The notes: generated from the sequence alone by a model not told the origin. 64,000 bases of DNA from Bradyrhizobium sp. sBnM-33 (GCF_032917945.1 NZ_CP136624.1:5332001-5396000); one strand, 5' to 3'; positions 42,853-52,997 are shown, counted from the stretch's first letter. Numbers and translations are program-made.

Positions 42853-42882
42853 GTTAAGCTTTCCGCTTAAGACTGTCTCAAT
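42853..42882. repeat. 30-bp direct repeat, right copy
   Basis: Identical to 35392-35421. It lies about 95 bases upstream of the glmS start and could be part of the original glmS leader. Confidence 0.85.
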
Positions 42883-42977
42883 ACGCAACAATTATTGAGT
42901 ATCTGTCGGCCCGCCATTACCGTTAAGAGACTAGCGGGTTTGCGACGCATTTCGTCGATTTGGGGATTTTGAACCGC

Positions 42978-44804
42978 ATGTGCGGCATTGTCGGCATTCT
43001 CGGACGCGCTCCAGTCGCGGAGCTCCTGGTAGATTCACTCAAACGGCTTGAATATCGCGGTTATGATTCCGCCGGCGTCGCCACGCTGGAAGGCGATCAC
43101 CTTGAGCGCCGCCGCGCCGAGGGCAAGCTGAAGAACCTCGAGAAGCGGCTGGATGCGGAACCGCTGAAGGGGCACACCGGAATCGGGCACACCCGCTGGG
43201 CGACGCACGGCAAGCCGACCGAGAACAATGCGCACCCGCACGCGACCGATCGCGTCGCCGTGGTTCACAACGGCATCATCGAGAATTTCCGCGAGTTGCG
43301 CGAGGCGCTGGAGAAGAAGGGCACGGTCTTCAAGACCGAGACCGATACCGAGATCGTTCTGCATCTCGTCGATAGCCTGCTGCAGAAGGGCATCAAGCCG
43401 GTCGAAGCGGTGCGGGCGACGCTGTCGGAATTGCGCGGCGCATTCGCGCTCGGTTTCATCTTCGCCGGCGACGACGATCTGATGATCGGCGCCCGCAACG
43501 GCCCGCCGCTGGCGATCGGTCACGGCGACGGCGAAATGTATCTGGGATCGGACGCGATCGCGCTCGGGCCGTTCACCGATACGATCAGCTATCTCGAAGA
43601 CGGCGATTGGGTGGTGCTGACGCGCAAGGGCGCTGTCATCTACGACAAGACCAACGCGATCGTTCACCGCGATGCGGTCAAGCATAGCGCCTCGACCTCG
43701 CTGGTCGACAAGGCGAACTATCGCCACTTCATGGCCAAGGAAATCCACGAGCAGCCGGAAGTGGTCGGGCACACGATGGCGCGCTACGTCGATATGCCGA
43801 GCGAGCGCGTCCTGTTGCCTGTCAAGCTGCCGTTCGACTTCAAGGACATCCAGCGCATTTCGATCACGGCTTGCGGCACCGCGAGCTATGCGGGCTACGT
43901 CGCCAAATACTGGTTCGAGCGGCTGGCGCGCGTGCCGGTCGAGGTCGATGTCGCCTCCGAATTCCGTTACCGCGAGGCGCCCTTGCGCAAGGGCGATCTC
44001 GCGATCTTCATTTCGCAGTCCGGCGAGACCGCCGATACGCTGGCCGCGCTGCGCTATGCCAAGGCCGAGGGCGTTCACACCCTGTCGGTGGTGAACGTGC
44101 CGACCTCGACGATTGCGCGCGAAAGCGAAACCGTGCTGCAGACGCTGGCCGGCCCCGAAATCGGCGTCGCCTCGACCAAGGCCTTCACCTGCCAGTTGAT
44201 GGTGCTGGCCTCGCTCGCGGTCGCCGCCGGGAAGGCGCGCAGCGAATTGTCGGATGAGGACGAAACCAAACTCGTTCACGGGCTCGTCGAGATTCCGCGG
44301 CTGATGGCGGCGGCGCTGACGTTGGAACCGCAGATCGAAAAGCTGGCGCGCGACATCTCGAAATCGAAGGACGTGCTCTATCTCGGCCGCGGCACCAGCT
44401 ATCCGCTGGCGCTGGAAGGCGCGCTCAAGCTGAAGGAAATTTCCTACATTCACGCCGAGGGCTATGCCGCCGGCGAGCTCAAGCACGGGCCGATCGCGCT
44501 GATCGACGAGACCATGCCGGTGGTGGTGATCGCGCCGCATGACCGGGTGTTCGAGAAGACGGTCTCGAACATGCAGGAAGTCGCGGCCCGCGGCGGCAAC
44601 ATCATCCTGATGACGGACGCCAGGGGAGCGGCGGAAGCCACCGTCGACTCACTTGTCACCATCGTGCTGCCCGATATGGCGGCGGCGTTCACCCCGATGG
44701 TCTATGCCATCCCGGTGCAACTCCTAGCCTATCATACCGCCGTGGTGATGGGCACCGACGTGGATCAGCCGCGAAATCTCGCCAAATCGGTAACCGTCGA
44801 ATAG
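42978..44804 (+). CDS. glmS: Glutamine-fructose-6-phosphate aminotransferase
   Basis: 608 residues. It makes glucosamine-6-phosphate from fructose-6-phosphate and glutamine, the first step of UDP-GlcNAc synthesis. The class-II glutaminase starts MCGIVGILGR with Cys2 as nucleophile after Met removal; the frame is open to 42960 but the catalytic Cys fixes the start at 42978. Two SIS domains follow (ISQSGETADTLAALRYAKAE; LGRGTSYPLALEGALKLKE). The end is LAKSVTVE. Between it and glmU lies the 7.4-kb insert. Confidence 0.97.
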   Translation: MCGIVGILGRAPVAELLVDSLKRLEYRGYDSAGVATLEGDHLERRRAEGKLKNLEKRLDAEPLKGHTGIGHTRWATHGKPTENNAHPHATDRVAVVHNGIIENFRELREALEKKGTVFKTETDTEIVLHLVDSLLQKGIKPVEAVRATLSELRGAFALGFIFAGDDDLMIGARNGPPLAIGHGDGEMYLGSDAIALGPFTDTISYLEDGDWVVLTRKGAVIYDKTNAIVHRDAVKHSASTSLVDKANYRHFMAKEIHEQPEVVGHTMARYVDMPSERVLLPVKLPFDFKDIQRISITACGTASYAGYVAKYWFERLARVPVEVDVASEFRYREAPLRKGDLAIFISQSGETADTLAALRYAKAEGVHTLSVVNVPTSTIARESETVLQTLAGPEIGVASTKAFTCQLMVLASLAVAAGKARSELSDEDETKLVHGLVEIPRLMAAALTLEPQIEKLARDISKSKDVLYLGRGTSYPLALEGALKLKEISYIHAEGYAAGELKHGPIALIDETMPVVVIAPHDRVFEKTVSNMQEVAARGGNIILMTDARGAAEATVDSLVTIVLPDMAAAFTPMVYAIPVQLLAYHTAVVMGTDVDQPRNLAKSVTVE

Positions 44805-44897
44805 GCGTGAGCCCATTGGCTGTCACGTTGGCTCTTCAAAAACCTGCTAGGATGGCTTAGCTGGCATAGAAGCCCGCCGCCCCGACCTGGAACCAGA

Positions 44898-45680
44898 ATG
44901 AACCGCGAAGAACTGCCCCCGACCGCGCCCCTGGATGAACCTCTCCCAGAGGCTCACCCTCCCGGGCTAATGGCCCGTTTCCGGAACTATTTTCTGACCG
45001 GACTGATTGTCGCAGGGCCGGTCGCGATCACGCTGTACCTGACCTGGTGGTTCGTTAACTGGGTCGACAATATCGTCCGGCCGTTCGTGCCCACGGCCTA
45101 CCGTCCCGAAACCTATCTGCCGTTCGGGCTGCCCGGCTCGGGGCTGATCGTCGCGGTGGTTGCGCTTACGCTGCTCGGCTTCCTCACCGCCAATTTGATC
45201 GGGCGGACGCTGGTCGACCTCGGCGAGCGGCTGCTCGGCCGCATGCCCGTGGTGCGCGCGATCTATCGCGGCCTGAAGCAGGTGTTCGAGACGCTGTTCT
45301 CGGGCAAGGGGTCGAGCTTTCGCAAGGTCGGCCTGGTTGAATTTCCCTCGCCGGGCATGTGGTCGATCGTTTTGATCTCGCAGCCGCCGAGCGTGAACAT
45401 CGCCAGCCAGCTTCCCGACCAGGAGGAGCATATCTCGGTGTTCCTGCCCTGCGCGCCGAACCCGACCACGGGTTTCTTCTTCTACGTGCCGAAGAGCAAG
45501 ATCATCGAAGTCGACATGACGACCGAGGACGCCGCGACGCTGATCATGTCGGCCGGCGTGGTGCAGCCCGGCTCCGATCCGCAGAAGCGCAACGCCGCGC
45601 TGGCCGGCATGGCGAATGCGGCCCGCGTGGCGAATTCGGCCGCGCTGGCGCGGGCTCCAGCAAAGGTGAAGGTGGAGTAG
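44898..45680 (+). CDS. DUF502-family membrane protein, 260 aa
   Basis: An acidic N-terminus precedes two membrane helices (about 29-50 and 78-98: YFLTGLIVAGPVAITLYLTW; GLIVAVVALTLLGFLTANLI). The conserved cytoplasmic part has LLGRMPVVRAIYRGLKQVFE, FRKVGLVEFPSPGMWSIVLI and FLPCAPNPTTGFFFYVPKSK. The family is widespread and its function is not established. It follows glmS in the same orientation. Confidence 0.88.
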   Translation: MNREELPPTAPLDEPLPEAHPPGLMARFRNYFLTGLIVAGPVAITLYLTWWFVNWVDNIVRPFVPTAYRPETYLPFGLPGSGLIVAVVALTLLGFLTANLIGRTLVDLGERLLGRMPVVRAIYRGLKQVFETLFSGKGSSFRKVGLVEFPSPGMWSIVLISQPPSVNIASQLPDQEEHISVFLPCAPNPTTGFFFYVPKSKIIEVDMTTEDAATLIMSAGVVQPGSDPQKRNAALAGMANAARVANSAALARAPAKVKVE

Positions 45681-45700
45681 GGCGCGTGACGTTCTTTCCG

Positions 45701-45822
45701 CCGTCATTGCGAGGAGCGCAGCGACGAAGCATCCAGTCTTTCTTTCCGTGGCACGATGGATGGCTTCGCGGAGCCTGTCATCCGGCGGCGCTTCGCGCCG
45801 ACTGGGTGGCTCGCAATGACGG
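45701..45822. repeat. Palindromic REP-like element
   Basis: Opens CCGTCATTGCGAG and closes CTCGCAATGACGG, a perfect 13-bp inverted repeat with GGAGCGCAGCGACGAAGCA inside. Related to 52998-53087. Confidence 0.75.
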
Positions 45823-45854
45823 CCGACAATCCTCAGAGCTGACAGGCCGACATC

Positions 45855-46838
45855 ATGACCAACAAGATCGAAGGCATCATTCCGGTGATGATCACGCCGT
45901 TCACCGAAAGCGGCCAGATCGACTATCCCGGCCTCGGCCGGCTGGTGGAATGGTACATCGACCATGGTTCGGACGCGTTGTTTGCGGTCTGCCAGTCCAG
46001 CGAGATGCAGTTTCTCAGTCTCGACGAACGGGTTGAGCTCGCCGCTTTCGTCAAGAAGGCCGCGAGCGGCCGTGTCCCGGTGATCGCTTCCGGTCACATC
46101 AGCGAAAGCCTGGATGACCAGCTTGCCGAGCTGACCGCGATTGTCGCAACCGGAGTTGACGGCATGGTGCTCGTCACCAACCGGCTCGACGCCAAACGGG
46201 AAGGTGGCAGCAGGTTCATCGACGATCTGACCTGGCTGCTCGATCGGCTGCCGAAGCAAATTCCGCTCGGTCTTTACGAGTGCCCGGCGCCTTATCGTCG
46301 TCTGCTCACCGATGATGAACTAAAGTTCTGCGCCAATACCGGCCGCTTCGTCATCCTCAAGGACGTGTCCTGCGACCTCGAAACGGTGAGGCGCCGCGTG
46401 ACGCTGACCAGGGGCACGCCGCTTGCCATCGTCAATGCCAATGCGGCGATTGCCTTTCAGGCATCGAAAGCCGGTTCACGCGGCTTCACGGGCGTATTCA
46501 CCAACTTTCATCCCGATCTCTACAAGTGGCTGATGACCGAGCATGCCTATCATCCGGCGCTGGCGGACGAACTTTCCGTCTACCTCGCGCTGTCGGCGAT
46601 GGCCGAACCGATGGGCTATCCGAAGCTCGCAAAGCTCTACCACCAGCGCCTCGGCACGTTCTCCTGCACCGACAGCCGCGCCGTCACCTTCGATATACGC
46701 GAGAAATTCTGGGCGCTGGATGCGCTGTTGGACAAGATCGTCGAGGGCACCGAGCATTACCGGCTTCGCCTTGCCACGGTCGCAGCGAGTTATCCGGCCC
46801 CGATCAGCGGCACCGCTTCATCGCGCTCATACAGATAG
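45855..46838 (+). CDS. DHDPS/NAL-family aldolase
   Basis: 327 residues with a TIM-barrel Schiff-base aldolase fold. The start is MTNKIEGIIPVMITPFTESG. The catalytic Lys is in FVILKDVSCD, and the proton-relay Tyr region is GLYECPAPYRR. Members include dihydrodipicolinate synthase, N-acetylneuraminate lyase and other aldolases. The family Gly-Tyr signatures of DapA are not all kept, so DapA itself is unlikely and the substrate is unknown. Its 3' end overlaps recG by 49 bases in the convergent direction. Confidence 0.85.
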   Translation: MTNKIEGIIPVMITPFTESGQIDYPGLGRLVEWYIDHGSDALFAVCQSSEMQFLSLDERVELAAFVKKAASGRVPVIASGHISESLDDQLAELTAIVATGVDGMVLVTNRLDAKREGGSRFIDDLTWLLDRLPKQIPLGLYECPAPYRRLLTDDELKFCANTGRFVILKDVSCDLETVRRRVTLTRGTPLAIVNANAAIAFQASKAGSRGFTGVFTNFHPDLYKWLMTEHAYHPALADELSVYLALSAMAEPMGYPKLAKLYHQRLGTFSCTDSRAVTFDIREKFWALDALLDKIVEGTEHYRLRLATVAASYPAPISGTASSRSYR

Positions 46839-48898
46839 AGCAGACAGCGCAGCGCTTCGCCGCGCTCGCCCTTGAGCTTGGGATTGTCCTTCATGATGCG
46901 CAGCGCCTCGTCGCGCGCCTGCGTGATGAGCTGGCCGTGCACATCGGAGCGGGCGATGCGATAGCCGGGCAGGCCGCTCTGGCGGATGCCGAGCACATCG
47001 CCTTCGCCGCGCAGCTTGAGATCCTCTTCGGCGATCCGGAAGCCGTCGGTGGTCTCCCGGATCACCTTCAGCCGCGCCGCCGACATCTCGCCGAGCGGCT
47101 CCTTGTACAGCAACAGGCAGGTCGAGGATTCCGACCCGCGACCGATCCGGCCGCGGAGCTGGTGCAATTGCGCGAGCCCGAAGCGTTCGGCATTTTCGAT
47201 CACCATGATCGTCGCGGCGGGGACGTCGACGCCGACCTCGACCACAGTGGTGGCGACCAGCAGCCCGATCTCGTGGGCGGCAAACTGCGCCATCACGCGA
47301 TCCTTATCTGGGCCCTTCATCTGACCATGGACCAATCCGACGCGGTCGCCAAAGCGCTTCTGCAGCTTCTCGAAGCGTTCGGTTGCGTTGGTGAGATGTT
47401 CGGTACCCTCGGCCTCGGATTCCTCCACCAGCGGACAGATCCAGTAGACCAGCTTGCCGGCCTTCAGCGCGCGGCCGACGGCATCGACGACTTCATCGAG
47501 GCGGCTGGCCGGAACCGCGCGGGTGTCGATCGGCTGGCGGCCGGCCGGTTTCTCGCGCAATTCGGAGACGTCCATGTCGCCGAAATAAGTAAGTACCAGC
47601 GTGCGCGGGATCGGCGTTGCGCTCAAGACCAGCACGTCGACCGCTTCGCCCTTGTTGGTGAGCGCCAGCCGTTCGCGCACGCCGAAGCGATGCTGCTCGT
47701 CGACCACGGCGAGCGCCAGTGCCTTGAAGATCACGTCGTCCTGGATCAGCGCGTGGGTGCCGACCAGAAGATCGATTTCGCCGGCTTCGAGCTGCGAAAG
47801 TATCTCGCGCCGCTCCTTGCCCTTTTCGCGGCCGGTCAGGATCGCCACGCGCAGGCCCGCCCTTTCGGCCAGCGGCGCGATAGTCTTGATATGCTGGCGC
47901 GCGAGGATTTCGGTCGGCGCCATCAGCGCGGCCTGCTTGCCGGCCTCGGTGACGGCAGCCGCGGCGAGCAGCGCCACCACCGTCTTGCCGGACCCGACGT
48001 CGCCCTGCAGCAGCCGCAACATCCGCACCGGCTGGAGCAAATCCTCGGTGATGGCGGCGACCGCCGCGCGCTGCGAGGCGGTGAGCGCATAAGGCAGCGC
48101 ATCGATGATCTTGTGGCGCAGGTGGCCGTCGCCGGCGTTGCGGTCGCCGGCCGGACGCCGTAGTTGCGCGCGCACCAGCGCCAGCGCCAATTGACCGGCG
48201 AGCAGTTCGTCGAAGGCGAGCCGCGACCAGAACGGTCCATCAGGCAAAATGTCCGTGAGTTCGACCGGCGCATGCACACGGGTGAGCGCCTCCCGGACGG
48301 GTGGAAACTTGCAGCGACGGATCACTTCCGGGCTGATCCATTCGGGCAGTTCCGGCAACTTCTGTAGCGCCTGCGCGATCGCCCGGCGCAGCGAGCCCAA
48401 CGCGAGGCCTTCGGTCAGGGGGTAGACCGGATCGATGCCGCTCAATTTTGAAAACGCCGCTTCGTCGACGACGCGGTCGGGATGCACGATCTGCGGGATG
48501 CCGTCATACATCTGCAGCGTGCCGGAAACGTAGCGCTTCTCGCCGACCGGCAGCAGCTTTTCGACATAGCCGGGCTTGGCGCGGAAAAACGTCAGCACCA
48601 CGTCACCGGTATTGTCGCTAGCATAGACGAGATAGGGCGCGCGGACACTGCGCGGTGGCGGCGGCCGGTGACGGTCCACGGTGACCTCCAGCGTCACCAC
48701 GGTTCCCGGTACCGCCTCGCGGATCTTCGGCCGTGCCCGGCGGTCGATCACGCTGGCCGGCAGGTGCAGCAAGAGATCGACCAGCCGCGGCGTCTCATCG
48801 CGCCCGAGCAGATAGCGCAACAGCTTGTCCTGCTTCGGCCCGACGCCCGGCAGGCTCGTGACCGGCGCAAACAAGGGATTGAGCAGGGTGGGGCGCAT
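46790..48898 (-). CDS. recG: ATP-dependent DNA helicase RecG
   Basis: 702 residues from the ATG at 48898 (GAGAG upstream); the frame extends further but into repeat-like sequence. RecG remodels stalled replication forks and Holliday junctions. The N-terminal wedge domain is followed by Walker A GDVGSGKTVV (about 300), the DEQHRFG box (about 400), SATPIPRT, and C-terminal motifs HQLRGRIGRG and LKLRGEGDVLGIRQSGLPGY. Complete. Confidence 0.96.
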   Translation of the reverse strand: MRPTLLNPLFAPVTSLPGVGPKQDKLLRYLLGRDETPRLVDLLLHLPASVIDRRARPKIREAVPGTVVTLEVTVDRHRPPPPRSVRAPYLVYASDNTGDVVLTFFRAKPGYVEKLLPVGEKRYVSGTLQMYDGIPQIVHPDRVVDEAAFSKLSGIDPVYPLTEGLALGSLRRAIAQALQKLPELPEWISPEVIRRCKFPPVREALTRVHAPVELTDILPDGPFWSRLAFDELLAGQLALALVRAQLRRPAGDRNAGDGHLRHKIIDALPYALTASQRAAVAAITEDLLQPVRMLRLLQGDVGSGKTVVALLAAAAVTEAGKQAALMAPTEILARQHIKTIAPLAERAGLRVAILTGREKGKERREILSQLEAGEIDLLVGTHALIQDDVIFKALALAVVDEQHRFGVRERLALTNKGEAVDVLVLSATPIPRTLVLTYFGDMDVSELREKPAGRQPIDTRAVPASRLDEVVDAVGRALKAGKLVYWICPLVEESEAEGTEHLTNATERFEKLQKRFGDRVGLVHGQMKGPDKDRVMAQFAAHEIGLLVATTVVEVGVDVPAATIMVIENAERFGLAQLHQLRGRIGRGSESSTCLLLYKEPLGEMSAARLKVIRETTDGFRIAEEDLKLRGEGDVLGIRQSGLPGYRIARSDVHGQLITQARDEALRIMKDNPKLKGERGEALRCLLYLYERDEAVPLIGAG

Positions 48899-48924
48899 CA
48901 GCTCTCTCATCGCACATCGTGCGT

Positions 48925-49075
48925 CATGCGCGGGCTTGCCGCCTTCGCCAAGGCTTCGGCGGCCAAGCACGCTCGTGGCCCGGCGAAGCCTTGGCGGAGA
49001 CGGGACCCGCGCATCCATCACTCTTCAAAAGATGATGGATTGCCGGGTCAAGCCCGGCAATGACACCGTAGTAGT
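48925..49075. repeat. Intergenic hairpin repeat upstream of recG
   Basis: Contains CCTTCGCCAAGGCTTCGGCG opposite CGAAGCCTTGGCGGAG, and a perfect 9-bp stem ATTGCCGGG/CCCGGCAAT at 49039-49061. No coding sequence; a common intergenic repeat style. Confidence 0.55.
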
Positions 49076-49174
49076 AATTCACGGAACTGTTGGGGCTGAC
49101 ATTCGTCACCTCGACCGCTATATCAACCCGGCCCGGCACGTCCGGGCTTTTGGCGTTCGGATGGGACCAGACTA

Positions 49175-49465
49175 ATGACGGGTACGACACGATCGAGCGG
49201 TGGCCTCGATGACCGCCGCAAGCGGCTTTTGTTTCGCTGCTGGCATCGCGGCACCCGTGAGATGGACCTCATCCTCGGCCGCTTTGCGGATGCCGAGATA
49301 TTGGGCATGCGCGATGACGAGCTGACCGAGCTGGAACGCCTGATCGAGGTGCCCGATCCCGATCTCTATGCCGCGCTGACCGGCGACAGGCCACTCGATC
49401 CGGAATATGCGACCGTGCTGTTCGATCGCATCAAGGCATTTCGCGCCGTGGATCACGACGCATGA
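49175..49465 (+). CDS. sdhE: Succinate dehydrogenase assembly factor 2 (SdhE)
   Basis: 96 residues. It helps attach FAD to SdhA. The conserved RGxxE signature is in RCWHRGTREMD, followed by helices ELTELERLIEVPDPDLYAAL. The N-terminal region is basic (RSSGGLDDRRKRLLF). Its stop overlaps the mfd start by four bases (ATGA), so the two are translationally coupled. Confidence 0.92.
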   Translation: MTGTTRSSGGLDDRRKRLLFRCWHRGTREMDLILGRFADAEILGMRDDELTELERLIEVPDPDLYAALTGDRPLDPEYATVLFDRIKAFRAVDHDA

Positions 49466-52400
49466 AGGCGCCCGTCAAATCGCCCGCCGCGCTGCTGGTT
49501 CCCGGCCGCGCGCTAACTTTTGCCAATGTCGCCGAGGGCGCGGAGGGGCTGGTCGTATCCGACCTCGCGCGCGCGGTCGCGGCCAGGCCGAAACCGCCGG
49601 CTGTGAGCCTTGCCGTGGTCTGCCGCGACGGCCCGCGCATGCAGCAATTGGCGCGGGCGCTGGAGTTCTTCGCGCCCGATCTGCCGGTGATGCAGTTTCC
49701 GGCCTGGGACTGCCAGCCCTATGACCGGGTGTCGCCGCATGGCGGCGTCCTGGCGCAGCGCCTGACGACGCTGGCGCGGCTGTCGCGCCTGCAGGGCAGC
49801 GATAAGCCGCTGATCGTGCTGACGACGGTAAACGCCATCGTGCAGCGCGTGCCCGCGCGCAAGGTGGTGGCGGCGCAGGCGCTGTCGGTTGCGCCCGGCC
49901 ATATCGTGCCGATGGACTCGATCATCGCCTGGCTGGAGCACAATGGCTACAATCGTTCCTCGACCGTGCGTGAGCCCGGCGAATATGCCGTGCGCGGCGG
50001 CATCCTCGATCTGTTTCCGGCGGGGCTCGATCAGCCGGTGCGGTTCGACTTCTTCGGCGACTCCCTGGAATCGATCCGGACGTTTGATGCCGAAACCCAG
50101 CGCACGCTTCTCGACATGCGCGCGCTCGATCTGGTGCCGATCTCTGAATTCCAGCTCGTCACCGAAACCATCCGCCGCTTCCGCATGGGCTATGTCGCGA
50201 CCTTCGGCGCACCCGAGCGCGACGATCCGCTCTATGAAGCCGTCAGCGAAGGACGCCGCCATCCCGGCATGGAGCATTGGCTGCCGCTGTTCCAGGAGCG
50301 GATGGATACGCTATTCGACTATCTCGACGGCGCGCCGGTCGCGATCGAACCGCAAGGCGAGGACGCCGCGCGCGAACGTTTCAAGCAGATCGCGGACTAC
50401 TACGAGGCACGGCGCGAGGCGCTGGAGCATCCGGGGTCGGGCGCGATCTACAAGCCGTTGCCGCCTGACCGGCTCTATCTGACGGAAACGGAGTGGACGA
50501 CGCGGCTGGGCGACGCCGCGGTGGCGCGGCTGACGCCGTTTGCCGTGCCGGAGGGCACCGGCGACGTGTTCGACGCCGGTGCGCGGCAGAGCCGCAATTT
50601 CACGCCCGAGCGCGCCGACACTTCCGTCAACGTGTTTGAAGCCGTAGTGGCCCATGTGCTGGCCTTGCAGGCGCAGCGCAAGAAGGTGGTGATCGCGCTG
50701 TGGAGCGAAGGCTCCCGCGACCGCATGGCCAGCATGCTGCGAGATCACAAGCTCGCCAATATCACCAGCGTCAACACCTGGCGCACCGTGCAGGCAACGC
50801 CGCGCAACGAGGCCATGCTGGCCGTGGTCGGCATGGAGAGCGGTTTCGAGACCGACGAATTCGCCATCATCAGCGAGCAGGACATCCTCGGCGACCGCCT
50901 AGTGCGCCAGCGCAAATCAAGCCGCAAGCTCGACAACTTCATTTCCGAAGTCACGAGCCTTTCGACCGGCGATCTCGTGGTACATGTCGAGCACGGCATC
51001 GGGCGCTTTGTCGGCTTGCAGACGATCGAAGTCGGCGGCGCGCCGCATGACTGCCTCGAGCTGCATTATGCCGCCGAAACAAAGCTGTTCCTGCCGGTCG
51101 AGAATATCGAGCTGTTATCGCGCTACGGCTCCGACCACGCCAATGTGGAACTGGACCGGCTGGGTGGCGGCGGCTGGCAGGCCCGCAAGGCCAAGCTGAA
51201 GAACCGGATCCGCGAGATCGCCGGCGAACTGATCAAGATCGCGGCTGAGCGGCAACTGCACGAAGCGCCGAAAATGCCGGTGCAGCCGCATGTCTATGAC
51301 GAATTCTGTGCGCGCTTCCCTTATGAGGAGACCGAGGACCAGCTTGGCGCCATTACATCCACACTGAAAGACCTTGAAACCGGCCGTCCCATGGACCGGC
51401 TGATCTGCGGCGACGTCGGGTTCGGCAAGACCGAGGTAGCCTTGCGCGCGGCGTTCGCAGTGGCGCTCGAAGGCAAACAGGTCGCCGTCGTCGTGCCGAC
51501 CACGTTGCTTGCCCGCCAGCACAGCAAGAATTTTGCCGAACGTTTTCGCGGCTTTCCAGTCAATGTCGCGCAGGCCTCCCGGCTGATCCCGGCCAAGGAG
51601 CTGACGCAGGTCAAGAAGGGACTGGCCGAAGGCCATGTCGATATCGTGGTCGGCACGCATGCGCTGCTCGGCAAATCGATCAAGTTCCGCGATCTGGGCC
51701 TTTTGATTGTTGACGAGGAGCAGCACTTTGGCGTCAGCCACAAGGAAAAGCTGAAGCAGTTGCGGGCGCAGGTGCATGTGCTGACACTGAGCGCCACGCC
51801 GATCCCGCGGACGCTGCAGCTTGCGCTGACCGGCGTGCGTGATCTTTCGATCATCGCTTCGCCTCCGGTCGATCGCCTTGCGGTGCGCACCTTCGTGGCG
51901 CCGCACGATCCCCTGATGATCCGCGAGGCGCTGCTGCGCGAACGCTACCGCGGCGGACAGGCGTTCTACGTGGTGCCGCGGATCGAGGACCTCGCCGGCG
52001 TCAAGGACTTCCTCGACAAGAACCTGCCGGAAATGAAGGTTGCCGTCGCGCATGGCCAGATGGCACCGACCGTGATCGAGGACATCATGTCGGCGTTCTA
52101 CGACGGCAAGTACGACATCCTGCTCTCGACCACGATCATCGAATCCGGCCTCGACATTCCGAACGCCAATACGCTGATCGTGCATCGCGCCGACATGTTC
52201 GGGCTTGCACAGCTCTATCAGTTGCGCGGACGGGTGGGGCGCTCGAAGCTCCGCGCCTATGCGCTGTTCACGCTGCCGGCGCAGCAGAAGATCACCGCGC
52301 AGGCTGAACGGCGGCTGAAGGTGCTGCAGTCGCTGGAAACGCTGGGCGCGGGTTTCCAGCTCGCATCGCACGATCTCGATATCCGCGGCGCCGGCAATCT

Positions 52401-52980
52401 GCTCGGCGAAGAACAATCCGGTCATATCAAGGAAGTTGGCTTCGAGCTCTATCAATCGATGCTGGAGGAGGCGATCCTCAACCTCAAGGCCGGCGTCGTC
52501 GAGCCCGCCGCGGACCGCTGGTCGCCGCAGATCACCATCGGCATGCCGGTGCTGATCCCCGAGGATTACGTCAACGATCTCTCGGTGCGCCTGTCGCTGT
52601 ACCGGCGGCTCGCCGATCTCGACACCGACGAGGAAATCGACAATTTCGCCGCCGAGATGCGCGACCGCTTTGGCGTGCTGCCGGACGAAGTCCGCTATCT
52701 CTTCAAGGTCGCGGCGATCAAGGCCTATTGCCGGCGAGCCAATGTCGAGAAAGTGGACGCCGGTCCGAAGGGTGCGGTGATCTCGTTCCGCGACAACAGC
52801 TTTGCCCAACCGGATCGCCTCGTCGCCTTCATCCGCCAGCACGGCCAGGCCGCGAAGGTGCGGCCGGATATGAAGGTGGTATTCCTGCAGCAATGGAAGA
52901 CGCCGGAAGAGCGGCTGATGGGTACAACCGAGATATTGCGCCAGCTCGCCAATCTCGCGGAGAGCAAGAAGGCGGCGTGA
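49462..52980 (+). CDS. mfd: Transcription-repair coupling factor Mfd
   Basis: 1172 residues. It removes RNA polymerase stalled at lesions and recruits UvrA. The N-terminal UvrB-like module (residues about 40-350) is followed by the CarD-like RNA polymerase interaction domain (about 500-580, GDLVVHVEHGIGRFVGLQ). The RecG-like helicase has Walker A GDVGFGKTEVAL (about 650) and DEEQHFG (about 750), and a C-terminal regulatory domain. Full length. It overlaps sdhE by four bases and ends before a palindromic repeat. Confidence 0.97.
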   Translation: MKAPVKSPAALLVPGRALTFANVAEGAEGLVVSDLARAVAARPKPPAVSLAVVCRDGPRMQQLARALEFFAPDLPVMQFPAWDCQPYDRVSPHGGVLAQRLTTLARLSRLQGSDKPLIVLTTVNAIVQRVPARKVVAAQALSVAPGHIVPMDSIIAWLEHNGYNRSSTVREPGEYAVRGGILDLFPAGLDQPVRFDFFGDSLESIRTFDAETQRTLLDMRALDLVPISEFQLVTETIRRFRMGYVATFGAPERDDPLYEAVSEGRRHPGMEHWLPLFQERMDTLFDYLDGAPVAIEPQGEDAARERFKQIADYYEARREALEHPGSGAIYKPLPPDRLYLTETEWTTRLGDAAVARLTPFAVPEGTGDVFDAGARQSRNFTPERADTSVNVFEAVVAHVLALQAQRKKVVIALWSEGSRDRMASMLRDHKLANITSVNTWRTVQATPRNEAMLAVVGMESGFETDEFAIISEQDILGDRLVRQRKSSRKLDNFISEVTSLSTGDLVVHVEHGIGRFVGLQTIEVGGAPHDCLELHYAAETKLFLPVENIELLSRYGSDHANVELDRLGGGGWQARKAKLKNRIREIAGELIKIAAERQLHEAPKMPVQPHVYDEFCARFPYEETEDQLGAITSTLKDLETGRPMDRLICGDVGFGKTEVALRAAFAVALEGKQVAVVVPTTLLARQHSKNFAERFRGFPVNVAQASRLIPAKELTQVKKGLAEGHVDIVVGTHALLGKSIKFRDLGLLIVDEEQHFGVSHKEKLKQLRAQVHVLTLSATPIPRTLQLALTGVRDLSIIASPPVDRLAVRTFVAPHDPLMIREALLRERYRGGQAFYVVPRIEDLAGVKDFLDKNLPEMKVAVAHGQMAPTVIEDIMSAFYDGKYDILLSTTIIESGLDIPNANTLIVHRADMFGLAQLYQLRGRVGRSKLRAYALFTLPAQQKITAQAERRLKVLQSLETLGAGFQLASHDLDIRGAGNLLGEEQSGHIKEVGFELYQSMLEEAILNLKAGVVEPAADRWSPQITIGMPVLIPEDYVNDLSVRLSLYRRLADLDTDEEIDNFAAEMRDRFGVLPDEVRYLFKVAAIKAYCRRANVEKVDAGPKGAVISFRDNSFAQPDRLVAFIRQHGQAAKVRPDMKVVFLQQWKTPEERLMGTTEILRQLANLAESKKAA

Positions 52981-52997
52981 ATCGCGTCGATCCATCC

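Noticed and set aside
42853..42977. glmS ribozyme or riboswitch in the glmS leader
   Set aside because: No glmS ribozyme core is visible and this class is typical of Firmicutes, not alphaproteobacteria.
43035..44540. 501-codon minus-strand frame antisense to glmS
   Set aside because: Typical high-GC shadow frame; glmS is certain.
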